Source of the DNA: Micromonospora zamorensis
GTDB lineage: Bacteria > Actinomycetota > Actinomycetes > Mycobacteriales > Micromonosporaceae
Length of the DNA: 64,000 nt
NCBI RefSeq assembly: GCF_900090275.1
Contig: NZ_LT607755.1
Coordinates: 5,828,001 to 5,892,000 of the forward strand
Direction: 5' to 3'
Made by a program: the position numbers and the translations under genes
Part shown: piece by piece, positions 36,884-44,315 of the stretch
How the letters are laid out: the number at the start of each line of letters is the position of its first letter
Position numbering within the stretch: position 1 is the stretch's first letter
The notes under the pieces: generated by a model
Seen by the model: the letters and a program-made list of their open reading frames with translations, nothing else
Database searches by the model: none
What the model was told of the DNA's origin: nothing

Positions 36884-37934
36884 CCCCCGGGGGCGGTCGA
36901 CCATCGCGGTCGCGCTCGCTCTGTTCTGCCTCGCCGGTCCGGGTCTGTCGACCCGGGCCGGCGCGGTCGAACCGGACGCGGGGTCGGACGACGGGGCCAT
37001 CGGGATCCGGCTGTTGGAAGCCCCGGCCGACCGCCGCACCGATCCTCGGGCGCTGCGCTACGTCGTCGACCACCTACCGCCGGGCACCACCATCAATCGG
37101 CAACTGTTGATCGTCAACCGCACCGACGAGACCCGTCGCGTCGACGTGTATCCGGCAGCCGCGACCCTGGAAGCCTCGGCGTTCCGCTTCGGCGAGGGTC
37201 GTGCCGAGAACGAGCTGACCTCCTGGGTCACCCTCGACCAGCGCGCGCTGGAACTGCAACCGTGGGGCGAGGCCCGGGTCCGGGCGACCGTCACGGTGCC
37301 GCAGACCGCCTCGAAGGGCGAGAGGTACGGGGTGATCTGGGCGTCCACCGCTTCGGCACCCCGGGCCAGCGGTGAGGTGACACAGGTCCACCGGGTCGGC
37401 GTCCGGATGTACCTCGACATCGGGCCCGGCGGCGAACCGGTCTCCGACTTCTCGATCGGTGAGGTACGTCCCGCCCGCGGCCCGGAGGGTGACCCGTCGG
37501 TGACCGTCCAGGTCCGCAACACCGGCGGCCGCGCCCTCGATCTGACCGGCACGGTCTCCCTGACCGACGGTCCAGCCGGCAGCCGAGCCGGCCCCTTCCC
37601 GATCGGGCAGGGCGTCACGCTGGCACCGGGTAACGCCGGGCAGGTCATCGCCCGATTCCCGGTCGAGTTGCCGAACGGCCCCTGGAAAGCGGAGGTGAAC
37701 CTGGAGAGCGGGCTGGTGAAGCGGAGCGTCACCGCGCAGATCCAGTTCCCCGATGCGGGTCAGGTCGGAAAACGCGGCAGCGTCGTCAGCCGGATCGTGT
37801 CCGGCTGGGCCGTGGGGGCGGCCGTCGTGGGCCTGCTGTTGGTCACCGGTCTCGCGGTGCTGGTCCGCCGATCCCGGCGATCCGGTCGGCCGTCAGCCGG
37901 CCGGCCGAGGGAGCGGATCCGCGCCGGCGGCTGA
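36870..37934 (+). CDS. DUF916-like (CscA-type) membrane-anchored surface protein
   Basis: About 354 residues as drawn. The frame gives a signal peptide (TIAVALALFCLAGPGLSTRA), then an Ig-like DUF916-type domain (DHLPPGTTINRQLLIVNRTD, GVIWASTASAP), a second beta domain (PSVTVQVRNTGGRALDLTGT), and a C-terminal anchor (WAVGAAVVGLLLVTGLAVLV) with a basic tail. No ATG, GTG or TTG lies in frame between the upstream stop (36864) and the signal peptide; ATT 36870 is the earliest conceivable start, inside the end of the WxL-like gene. TTG 37014 would remove the signal peptide. In csc clusters such proteins partner with WxL proteins on the cell surface. Confidence 0.68.
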   Translation: MRWRSPRGRSTIAVALALFCLAGPGLSTRAGAVEPDAGSDDGAIGIRLLEAPADRRTDPRALRYVVDHLPPGTTINRQLLIVNRTDETRRVDVYPAAATLEASAFRFGEGRAENELTSWVTLDQRALELQPWGEARVRATVTVPQTASKGERYGVIWASTASAPRASGEVTQVHRVGVRMYLDIGPGGEPVSDFSIGEVRPARGPEGDPSVTVQVRNTGGRALDLTGTVSLTDGPAGSRAGPFPIGQGVTLAPGNAGQVIARFPVELPNGPWKAEVNLESGLVKRSVTAQIQFPDAGQVGKRGSVVSRIVSGWAVGAAVVGLLLVTGLAVLVRRSRRSGRPSAGRPRERIRAGG

Positions 37935-38021
37935 CAGCACGCCGGCGTCCGCACGGGCCGCCGGCCTGAGGGCACAGGCCGCCGGCCGGAGGCCGCACGG
38001 GCCTGGCCGGGGAGGCTCAGG

Positions 38022-38387
38022 TCAGACCGGCCGCCTCCGGCGGACAGCGAGCCAACCGACGAGGAGCAGACCCCCGCCCAGCCCGACGAGCAACAGTGTC
38101 GACCCGCCCGGGCCGGTGACCGGCAACTGACCACCGTGGCTGGGCGTGGGTTGAGGAGGGTCGGGCGTGGGAGTGGGTGGAGGCTGGGTCGGTGTCGGTG
38201 TCGGTGTCGGTGTCGCCGGCAGGATCTCGAAGGTGACGCCGGTGTCCGCCGACGGCTCGGCCCGGACGGCGCTGATCCCGCGCGCCGATGCGGGGTCGGC
38301 GCTCAGCACCGGCGGGACCGCCAGCACGAGGCTCGCGGTCGCGGCGAGCGCGCCGCCCACGAGGTAGCTGGCTGCTGTCCGACCCAT
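38022..38387 (-). CDS. small LPXTG-anchored surface protein
   Basis: 121 residues: a signal peptide (SYLVGGALAATASLVLAVPP), a Pro/Thr-rich spacer (TPTPTPTQPPPTPTPDPPQP), and a sorting signal LPVTG followed by STLLLVGLGGGLLLVGWLAV and RRRR. A housekeeping sortase should link it to peptidoglycan; no sortase is in the window. Small LPXTG proteins accompany WxL and DUF916 proteins in csc clusters (CscD-like). Start ATG 38387. It is convergent to the DUF916-like gene. Confidence 0.85.
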   Translation of the reverse strand: MGRTAASYLVGGALAATASLVLAVPPVLSADPASARGISAVRAEPSADTGVTFEILPATPTPTPTPTQPPPTPTPDPPQPTPSHGGQLPVTGPGGSTLLLVGLGGGLLLVGWLAVRRRRPV

Positions 38388-38409
38388 GCGCCGACCCCTT
38401 TCCCGGGAA

Positions 38410-38470
38410 CCTGAACCATGAAAAACTTACCCTTTATGGACAAAGGGTAAGGGCTGGTCGAGGGTTCAGG
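38410..38470. promoter_or_regulatory. nested dyad upstream of the LPXTG gene
   Basis: An inner perfect 10-bp hairpin CTTACCCTTT (38426-38435) / AAAGGGTAAG (38442-38451) lies within an outer pair CCTGAACC (38410-38417) / GGTTCAGG (38463-38470). It sits between the stop of the propeller gene and the start of the LPXTG gene, both on the minus strand. It could be an operator for the LPXTG gene or a terminator of the upstream gene. Confidence 0.45.
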
Positions 38471-38487
38471 TGCCGAAGACGCCACGA

Positions 38488-39744
38488 TCAGGTGGCAGCC
38501 AGGATCACCGCTTCGCCGGTGTAGTAGTAGCGCTGGTCGTCACCGTCCGGGTCGACCGGCTTGCGGAGTCGTTCGACAGCGACGTAACCGTCCGCCGCCG
38601 CCACCGCCCCGGGGGCCCAGCCGGTCCCGTCCGAACCGACGTTGAGCAGGAAGCGGGACAACTGCGTACCCGTCGCCGGATCCAGCGTCACCAGGTCGTT
38701 CGCCTCGGTCAGCAGGTGCACCCGGCCAGGCTGCGCGGCCAGCACCCGGGCCGTACCCAGGCCCTCGGACCGCCACAGCTCCGTGCCGGTGGCCGCCGAC
38801 CGGCCCACCGCGACCCCGTCGAGCACAACAACGGCCTGGTCACCGACCAGCACCGCGCCGGCCGGATCCAGCGCCGGGGCGGCGGCCGGCACATCAGCAC
38901 CGAGCAACCAACCCCGGCCGCCCTCGTCACCCGGACCGGAGGTCCGCAGGGCGAGGCAGTCCGACTGGCCGGTACGGCAGCCGAGGGGAGTCACCACCAA
39001 CTCGTCCGGGCCACCCGGCGGTCGCCAGCGCTCGCGCACCACGCCGGTCGCGGCGTCCCGGAACTCGATCGTGGCCGGTCCGGCGCAGGTGTCCAGGCCG
39101 ATCAGCTGTCCCGAGGAGCTGGTGCCGACATCGCTGCGGCACCTTCCCGGCAGGTCGACCCGCCACAGCTCCCGGCCGTCGCTCAACTCGACCCCGCGCG
39201 CCTGGGCGTCCCCGCTGACCAGCAGCACCGTTCGACCGCCCGGGAGGTCGGCGAGCTGGAGCCCGCGCGGGTCCCACACGGGGGCCGCCCAGGTACGTCG
39301 CACCACCGCCGTGCCTGCGGCCGGCTTCGGACCGTCGGCCTTCCAGAGCACCCCGCCGGTCCGCGCGTCGAGGGCGACGAGTTGGCCGTCGGACCAGCGG
39401 CTGACCACCGTGCTGCCGCTGGCGACGATCCCGGTCAGCTCGGCGGGCCAGCGCCGGTACGACCAGTACGGGCTGGTCCGATACCGCCCGTCGACCGGCC
39501 GGTCGGCGTAGACCTGACGGTGTGCGGCGTACACCCGCAGTCGCCCGTCCACGATCAACGGGGCGACCGGCAACCGACCGATCACTCCGGCAGCCGGTCG
39601 GGCCGGGGCCGGGTAGTCACCCCGCGCCAGCGTGCTCACCTCCGCCGGTGCGAGCACCCGGTGGACGATGACCGCGACAGCTGCGATCGCGAGCAGCGCC
39701 GCGACCGCCATCACGAGCCGTCGTCGACCCCTCGGGAACCCCAT
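38488..39744 (-). CDS. membrane-anchored PQQ-like beta-propeller protein
   Basis: 418 residues with an N-terminal membrane segment (RLVMAVAALLAIAAVAVIVH) and repeated propeller strands (ALDARTGGVLWKADGP, LSDGRELWRVDLPG, AATGTELWRSEGLG, LDPATGTQLSRFLL). Cys residues in PGRCRSD, DTCAGP and LGCRTGQSDCLAL suggest extracytoplasmic disulfides. It resembles the propeller at 29957 in architecture, but the sequences differ throughout. Function unknown; substrate binding or envelope-complex scaffolding is possible. Confidence 0.82.
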   Translation of the reverse strand: MGFPRGRRRLVMAVAALLAIAAVAVIVHRVLAPAEVSTLARGDYPAPARPAAGVIGRLPVAPLIVDGRLRVYAAHRQVYADRPVDGRYRTSPYWSYRRWPAELTGIVASGSTVVSRWSDGQLVALDARTGGVLWKADGPKPAAGTAVVRRTWAAPVWDPRGLQLADLPGGRTVLLVSGDAQARGVELSDGRELWRVDLPGRCRSDVGTSSSGQLIGLDTCAGPATIEFRDAATGVVRERWRPPGGPDELVVTPLGCRTGQSDCLALRTSGPGDEGGRGWLLGADVPAAAPALDPAGAVLVGDQAVVVLDGVAVGRSAATGTELWRSEGLGTARVLAAQPGRVHLLTEANDLVTLDPATGTQLSRFLLNVGSDGTGWAPGAVAAADGYVAVERLRKPVDPDGDDQRYYYTGEAVILAAT

Positions 39745-39845
39745 GCCGCACCTCCGACCGGCACCCTACCCAGCGGAACCAGCCGCACCCCGCTCAGGTC
39801 ACGGCGACGACGGTCGCGCGGAGGGCGGATCTGACGGGTCGGCGC

Positions 39846-40328
39846 TCAGGCGGCTTCGACCGAGCCGAGGACGCCGGCCGCGACGGTCAGGTCGGCGAGA
39901 TCACGCCGCAACGCCACCTCGACCGCCCGCGCGGCGAGGCCGCCGAGCAGCAGCGCCACCACGCGACCGTACGGGTCGGTCGGCGCCGCCTCCTGGCTGA
40001 CGGTGATCGCCGTGCAACCCCGGCGGCGACGACGGACCGGACGCAGGCTCCAGGTGATGCGGTAATCCACGCCGGCGCCGGAGGAACAGAGAACCAGCCG
40101 ATGGGGAGCGACTGCCTCCACCACCAGGAACTCCTCGCTCAGCGTGCCGCCGCCCGGCTGGGCGCGCTCCTCACGCCAGGCGGTGCCCGGGCCGAACGGC
40201 CCCGGGGTGAGGATCTCGATCGGGCCGGCGGCGGTCAGCCGGGCCGCACGGCCGGGCAGGTCGGTCAGCAGACGCCAGACATCGACAGCGTGCGCCTCGA
40301 TGAACCCGGTAACCGCGACCGTCGACAT
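39846..40328 (-). CDS. SRPBCC family protein (polyketide cyclase/START-like)
   Basis: 160 residues with the helix-grip pattern: STVAVTGFIEAHAVDVWRLL, then FGPGTAWREERAQPGG and an ITWSLRPVRRRRRGCTAITV strand pair, and a long C-terminal helix (GRVVALLLGGLAARAVEVAL). These proteins bind hydrophobic ligands; some are cyclases. The start ATG 40328 matches the first strand of the fold. No partner gene suggests a specific ligand. Confidence 0.8.
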   Translation of the reverse strand: MSTVAVTGFIEAHAVDVWRLLTDLPGRAARLTAAGPIEILTPGPFGPGTAWREERAQPGGGTLSEEFLVVEAVAPHRLVLCSSGAGVDYRITWSLRPVRRRRRGCTAITVSQEAAPTDPYGRVVALLLGGLAARAVEVALRRDLADLTVAAGVLGSVEAA

Positions 40329-40471
40329 GCCACCCTCCCGTGTCCCCGACGGTACGCGGAGTGAGGGCCGGACGGGGCCCCCGGGACGGAATTTCCACCA
40401 CCCGGAGGCCACGCTGTCAGTTTGGACCGTTGCTCGGCACCGGACGTCGTCGACCGGTGCCGATGCTCCGG

Positions 40472-40681
40472 TCAGTGCTCGAATCGACCGGCCCGGATCG
40501 CGCCGATGAAGGCTGTCCACCCCGGCGGGCTGACCGCGAGCGTGGGGCCGGCCTGGTCCTTGGAGTCGCGGACCGCGACCAGACCGTGGACGTCAACCAG
40601 GTTGTCCGCGACCTCCACGCAGAGCCCCTGGTCGTTCGAACGGCTGCTGGTACGCCAGATTGCGCCCGTAAGATCGTGCAT
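40472..40681 (-). CDS. orphan DUF397 domain-containing protein
   Basis: 69-residue DUF397 protein: IWRTSSRSNDQGLCVEVADN and GLVAVRDSKDQAGPTLAVSP, ending with the typical FIGAIRAG. ATG 40681 follows GGAGG. Unlike the copy at 21897, there is no XRE/DUF5753 partner beside it, so it may work with a regulator encoded elsewhere. Confidence 0.88.
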   Translation of the reverse strand: MHDLTGAIWRTSSRSNDQGLCVEVADNLVDVHGLVAVRDSKDQAGPTLAVSPPGWTAFIGAIRAGRFEH

Positions 40682-40855
40682 CGTCGTTACCTCCGTGTGC
40701 AATGGAAGCCCCACCGCTGAGAGCCGGGCGGAGCCCGGCCCGGATCGCGCGGCGAGGCAACGGGATCCGGACGATCAACGGGTCAACCGGGGCCGGTTAT
40801 CGCACGGGCTGTGCGATGACCGGTCCCGTGCACGAGACGGATGGAATGCGACCGT

Positions 40856-42052
40856 TCAGTTGGCCGGACGAATGGTGCCGCTGACCTCGCCGAGGGCGAT
40901 GGTGGTGCCGTCCGGGCCGGGCGCGGTGGCGGTGATGGTCACCGTGTCGCCGTCGGCGAGGAAGGTGCGGCTCTCGTCGCCGACCTTCACCGGCTCCGCC
41001 CCACCCCAGGTCAGTTCCAGGAACGAGCCGACCTGCGATCGGTCCGGGCCGGAGACGGTGCCGGAGGCGTACAGGTCGCCGGTGCGCAGTGACGCGCCGT
41101 TGACGGTGAGGTGCGCCAACTGCTGAGCCGGCGTCCAGTACATGGTGGCGAACGGCGGCTCGCTGACCTGCTCGCCGTTCCACTCGACCGCCAGTCGGAG
41201 GTCCAGGCCCAGGTGCGGCACGTCACGCAGGTAGTCGACCACCGGCGGGTCCTGGTCGGGGGCGGGCACGAACGCGTCGCCGAGCGCGTCCAGCGGCGTC
41301 ACCCAGGCCGAGACCGAGGTGGCGAACGACTTGCCGAGGAACGGCCCGAGCGGCTGGTACTCCCAGGCCTGGATGTCCCGGGCCGACCAGTCGTTGACCA
41401 GCACCACCCCGAAGACGTGGTCGGCGAAGTCGTCGACCGACACCCGACGCCCCATGGGGCTGGGCACGCCCACCACGAAGCCGACCTCGGCCTCGATGTC
41501 GAGGCGTACGGACGGGCCCGTGACCGGGCCCTCGGCGGAGGCGCGCTGCCCGGTCGGTCGGATCACCGGCGTGCCGGAGACGACCACGGTGCCGGCCCGC
41601 CCGTGGTAGCCGATCGGCAGGTGCTTCCAGTTCGGCAGCAGCGGCGGCTGGCCGGGGCGGAAGATCTGCCCGACGTTCGACGCGTGGTGCTCGGACGAGT
41701 AGAAGTCGACGTAGTCGGCCACCTCGATCGGGAGCAGCATCTCCACGTCGTCGAGGGGCACCAGCAGCGGCTCCACCGCGGGTCGGTGCGCCGGGTCGGT
41801 CAGCAGCTCGGTGATGCGCTGCCGCACCGTCGTCCACTGCGGACGGCCCAGCGCCATGAACTCGTTGAGGGTGGGCCGGCACAGCGCACCGGCGGCCAGC
41901 ACCAGGTCGGCTGCCTCCGCGGCGGCCAGGTCGAACACCCAGGACCCGATCCGTACGCCGATGCGCGGCTGACCCTCGTCGGACCGGAACACCCCGTACG
42001 GCAGGTTCGTCACCCCGTACGGCGATCCGTCAGCGCCGGTCACCCAGGTCAT
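40856..42052 (-). CDS. fahA: fumarylacetoacetase
   Basis: 398-residue hydrolase that splits fumarylacetoacetate into fumarate and acetoacetate, the last step of tyrosine catabolism. The N-terminal SH3-like domain (PYGVFRSDEGQPRIGVRIGS) and catalytic FAH domain are complete: VADYVDFYSSEHHASNVGQI with the catalytic His, PIGYHGRAGTVVVSG, RLDIEAEVGFVVG with the metal-binding Glu, and VVLVNDWSARDIQAWEYQPL. ATG 42052 overlaps by 4 bases the stop of the unknown gene upstream. Shares a divergent promoter region with hmgA. The fumarate made could feed the two fumarases encoded in this window. Confidence 0.96.
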   Translation of the reverse strand: MTWVTGADGSPYGVTNLPYGVFRSDEGQPRIGVRIGSWVFDLAAAEAADLVLAAGALCRPTLNEFMALGRPQWTTVRQRITELLTDPAHRPAVEPLLVPLDDVEMLLPIEVADYVDFYSSEHHASNVGQIFRPGQPPLLPNWKHLPIGYHGRAGTVVVSGTPVIRPTGQRASAEGPVTGPSVRLDIEAEVGFVVGVPSPMGRRVSVDDFADHVFGVVLVNDWSARDIQAWEYQPLGPFLGKSFATSVSAWVTPLDALGDAFVPAPDQDPPVVDYLRDVPHLGLDLRLAVEWNGEQVSEPPFATMYWTPAQQLAHLTVNGASLRTGDLYASGTVSGPDRSQVGSFLELTWGGAEPVKVGDESRTFLADGDTVTITATAPGPDGTTIALGEVSGTIRPAN

Positions 42053-42918
42053 GCGTCGTAGCCCCCGTTCACCAGCCCCAGCCGGATCAGATCGGTCAGT
42101 GGTTCCAGGATGCTGCACGAGCCGAAGCCCACCCACAGTGGGCGCGGTAGGTCTAGTCGTGTCGTCGCCCGCTCCACCAGTGGGCGCGGGTCGACCACGG
42201 TCAGCAGCTCGGCGACCGCCTCCACACCGTCGCCGTCGGCGGCGGCCAGGGTGGCGGCCAGCACGTTGGCGTATCCGTGGTGGGTGAACCCGGTCTCCGA
42301 ATCCAGGTGCCGGACCGCCTGGTGCAGCCCGGCGGTGAGCTTGAAGGGCAGGCCCCGGTCGCGGCAGGCGCAGATCACGGCGGCCAGCTCGGCTGGCGTG
42401 GGAAAGAGTTCGGCGGCCAGGCCACCGGTGCGGAACTTGGCCGCGACGGGCACCCCGTCGTTCCGGGCCGCGGCGAGTGCGTCCAGCGCGCCCATCAGCC
42501 CGAAGGTCAGCGGCAGCTCGGCGTAGACGGTCTCGACGTCCGGCAGCGCATCGGTCAGCCGCAGCAGCTCGGCGATGCCGGGGAGGGGGTCCTCGCCGCG
42601 TTTGGCGACGGCCACCTCGACCTGGCGGGCGGTGACGCCGTCCGGGGCGAGAAACGAGAGCGCGTACGGCAGGTTCCCGATCCCGGTGTCACCGATCAGC
42701 CCGATCACCAGGCCCTCACCCGGGTCGACGAGACCAGTCAGCTCGCCCGCCGAGACTGTCGAGGCGGGGATCAGCAGCGGGCCGACCAGGTCGGCGTACC
42801 AGGCTGCGCGGTGCCGGCGGTGGGCGGTCAGCGCGTCGGGCAGCGTGGCGCTGCCCGGGGGGAAGACGGCGGCGTCGTCCACCAGGCCGTCGAGGAGTGC
42901 GGGCACCTGCGTTGACAC
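42049..42918 (-). CDS. unknown protein coupled to fumarylacetoacetase
   Basis: 289-residue soluble protein of no family I can name. It has repeating beta/alpha segments like a TIM barrel: LVIGLIGDTGIGNLPYALSF, DVETVYAELPLTFGLMGALD, VPVAAKFRTGGLAAELFPTP, GLPFKLTAGLHQAVRHLDSE with conserved-looking Lys/His. The GTG start at 42918 is divergent from hmgA. Its stop overlaps the fahA start (ATGA), so both are made together. No maleylacetoacetate isomerase gene is seen in the window; this protein is a candidate for that step or an accessory one (inference only). Confidence 0.8.
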   Translation of the reverse strand: MSTQVPALLDGLVDDAAVFPPGSATLPDALTAHRRHRAAWYADLVGPLLIPASTVSAGELTGLVDPGEGLVIGLIGDTGIGNLPYALSFLAPDGVTARQVEVAVAKRGEDPLPGIAELLRLTDALPDVETVYAELPLTFGLMGALDALAAARNDGVPVAAKFRTGGLAAELFPTPAELAAVICACRDRGLPFKLTAGLHQAVRHLDSETGFTHHGYANVLAATLAAADGDGVEAVAELLTVVDPRPLVERATTRLDLPRPLWVGFGSCSILEPLTDLIRLGLVNGGYDA

Positions 42919-42958
42919 GGAACAAGAATGTACGGGACGCTACGAGGAACGGACAACA

Positions 42959-42977
42959 GCGTCCGATTATCGGACGC
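42959..42977. promoter_or_regulatory. perfect palindromic operator between fahA operon and hmgA
   Basis: GCGTCCGATTATCGGACGC, two 9-base arms around a single T, 36 bases upstream of hmgA and 41 bases upstream of the opposite gene. It is well placed for one regulator to control both directions; an IclR- or TetR-type protein would suit the size. No regulator gene is adjacent. Confidence 0.65.
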
Positions 42978-43012
42978 GGTTGATCGGTGAACGGAACATA
43001 TCGGGAGGCGAG

Positions 43013-44179
43013 ATGCCGTATTACCGCAGCGTCGGCGACGTGCCGCGCAAGCGCCACACCCAGTTCCGCCAGCCCGACGGCACCCTCTACGCCGAGGAGC
43101 TGATGGGCCAGGAGGGCTTCTCCTCCGACTCGTCCCTGCTCTACCACCGGCACGCGCCCACAGCGATCCTGGCCGCCGACGAGTTCACCCCGCCCGCGTT
43201 CACCCGGGCACCGAACCTGCCACTCAAGCCCCGCCACCTGCGCACCCACAAACTGGACACCGGCGGCTCCGACCCCGTCCTCGGCCGGCAGTACCTGCTC
43301 GCCAACGACGACGTACGGATCGGCTACGTGCTCGCCGACCGGCCCTCACCGCTGTTCCGCGACGCCACCGGCGACCACTGCCTCTACGTCGAGTCGGGCA
43401 CCCTGCGGGTCGAGTCCCCGTTCGGGGTGCTGGACGCGGTGGCCGGCGACTACGTCATCATCCCCACCTCGACCATCCACCGGCTGGTGCCCACCGGTGA
43501 CCAGCCCGTCCGCCTGCTCACCGTCGAGGCGTCCGGGCACATCGGCCCACCCAAGCGCTACCTCTCCGTCCGCGGCCAGTTCCTGGAGCACTCGCCGTAC
43601 TGCGAGCGCGACGTCCGCGGCCCCGACTCGCCGCTGCTCGTCGACGGTGAGGAGGTCGAGGTGCTGGTCCGCCACCGCCGTGGTTGGACCCGCTACGTCT
43701 ACGCCAACCACCCGTTCGACGTGGTCGGCTGGGATGGGCACCTCTACCCGTGGGCGTTCTCCATCCACGACTTCGAGCCGATCACCGGGCGCATCCACCA
43801 GCCCCCGCCGGTGCACCAGACCTTCCAGGGCCCCAACTTCGTCATCTGCTCCTTCGTGCCCCGCAAGGTCGACTATCACCCGGACGCGATCCCGGTGCCG
43901 TACAACCACCACAACGTCGACTCCGACGAGATGCTCTTCTACACGGGCGGCAACTACGAGGCCCGGCGCGGCTCCGGCATCGAGCAGGGCTCGATCTCCC
44001 TGCACCCGTCCGGGTTCACCCACGGCCCCCAGCCGGGTGCCGCCGAGCGTTCCATCGGTGCGGACTACTTCGACGAGTTGGCCGTCATGGTCGACACGTT
44101 CCGCCCCCTGGATCTCTGCGACGCCGCCACCGGCTGCGAGGACGAGGGATACGCCTGGACCTGGGCGCGTTCGGTCTAG
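43013..44179 (+). CDS. hmgA: homogentisate 1,2-dioxygenase
   Basis: 388-residue cupin-type Fe(II) dioxygenase opening the ring of homogentisate to maleylacetoacetate. N-terminal PYYRSVGDVPRKRHTQFRQP; the metal site of the family is visible in NHHNVDSDEMLFYTGGNYEA (His and Glu) and ISLHPSGFTHGPQPG (His). ATG 43013 has GGGAGG upstream. Length suits the shorter bacterial form. It is divergent from the fahA operon, with a palindromic operator between. A large palindrome follows the stop codon. Confidence 0.95.
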   Translation: MPYYRSVGDVPRKRHTQFRQPDGTLYAEELMGQEGFSSDSSLLYHRHAPTAILAADEFTPPAFTRAPNLPLKPRHLRTHKLDTGGSDPVLGRQYLLANDDVRIGYVLADRPSPLFRDATGDHCLYVESGTLRVESPFGVLDAVAGDYVIIPTSTIHRLVPTGDQPVRLLTVEASGHIGPPKRYLSVRGQFLEHSPYCERDVRGPDSPLLVDGEEVEVLVRHRRGWTRYVYANHPFDVVGWDGHLYPWAFSIHDFEPITGRIHQPPPVHQTFQGPNFVICSFVPRKVDYHPDAIPVPYNHHNVDSDEMLFYTGGNYEARRGSGIEQGSISLHPSGFTHGPQPGAAERSIGADYFDELAVMVDTFRPLDLCDAATGCEDEGYAWTWARSV

Positions 44180-44187
44180 TCGCGCTG

Positions 44188-44259
44188 GGGTTTCGCCGGA
44201 GCCCACCCGCTCTGGGCGGTCAGGCTTGATCCCGACGCGGGCGGGCTCCGGCGAAACCC
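44188..44259. repeat. palindromic element after hmgA
   Basis: Perfect 17-bp arms GGGTTTCGCCGGAGCCC (44188-44204) / complement (44243-44259), extended by CCCGC/GCGGG after one extra base, around a central stretch. It probably terminates hmgA and, facing it, the TPR gene at 44316; size and arm length also resemble the small dispersed palindromes elsewhere in the window. Confidence 0.7.
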
Positions 44260-44315
44260 TGACGTGCGCGAGCTGGGCGACGCTTGTTGATCTGTCGCGG
44301 TGCTGCCGGAGAGGG

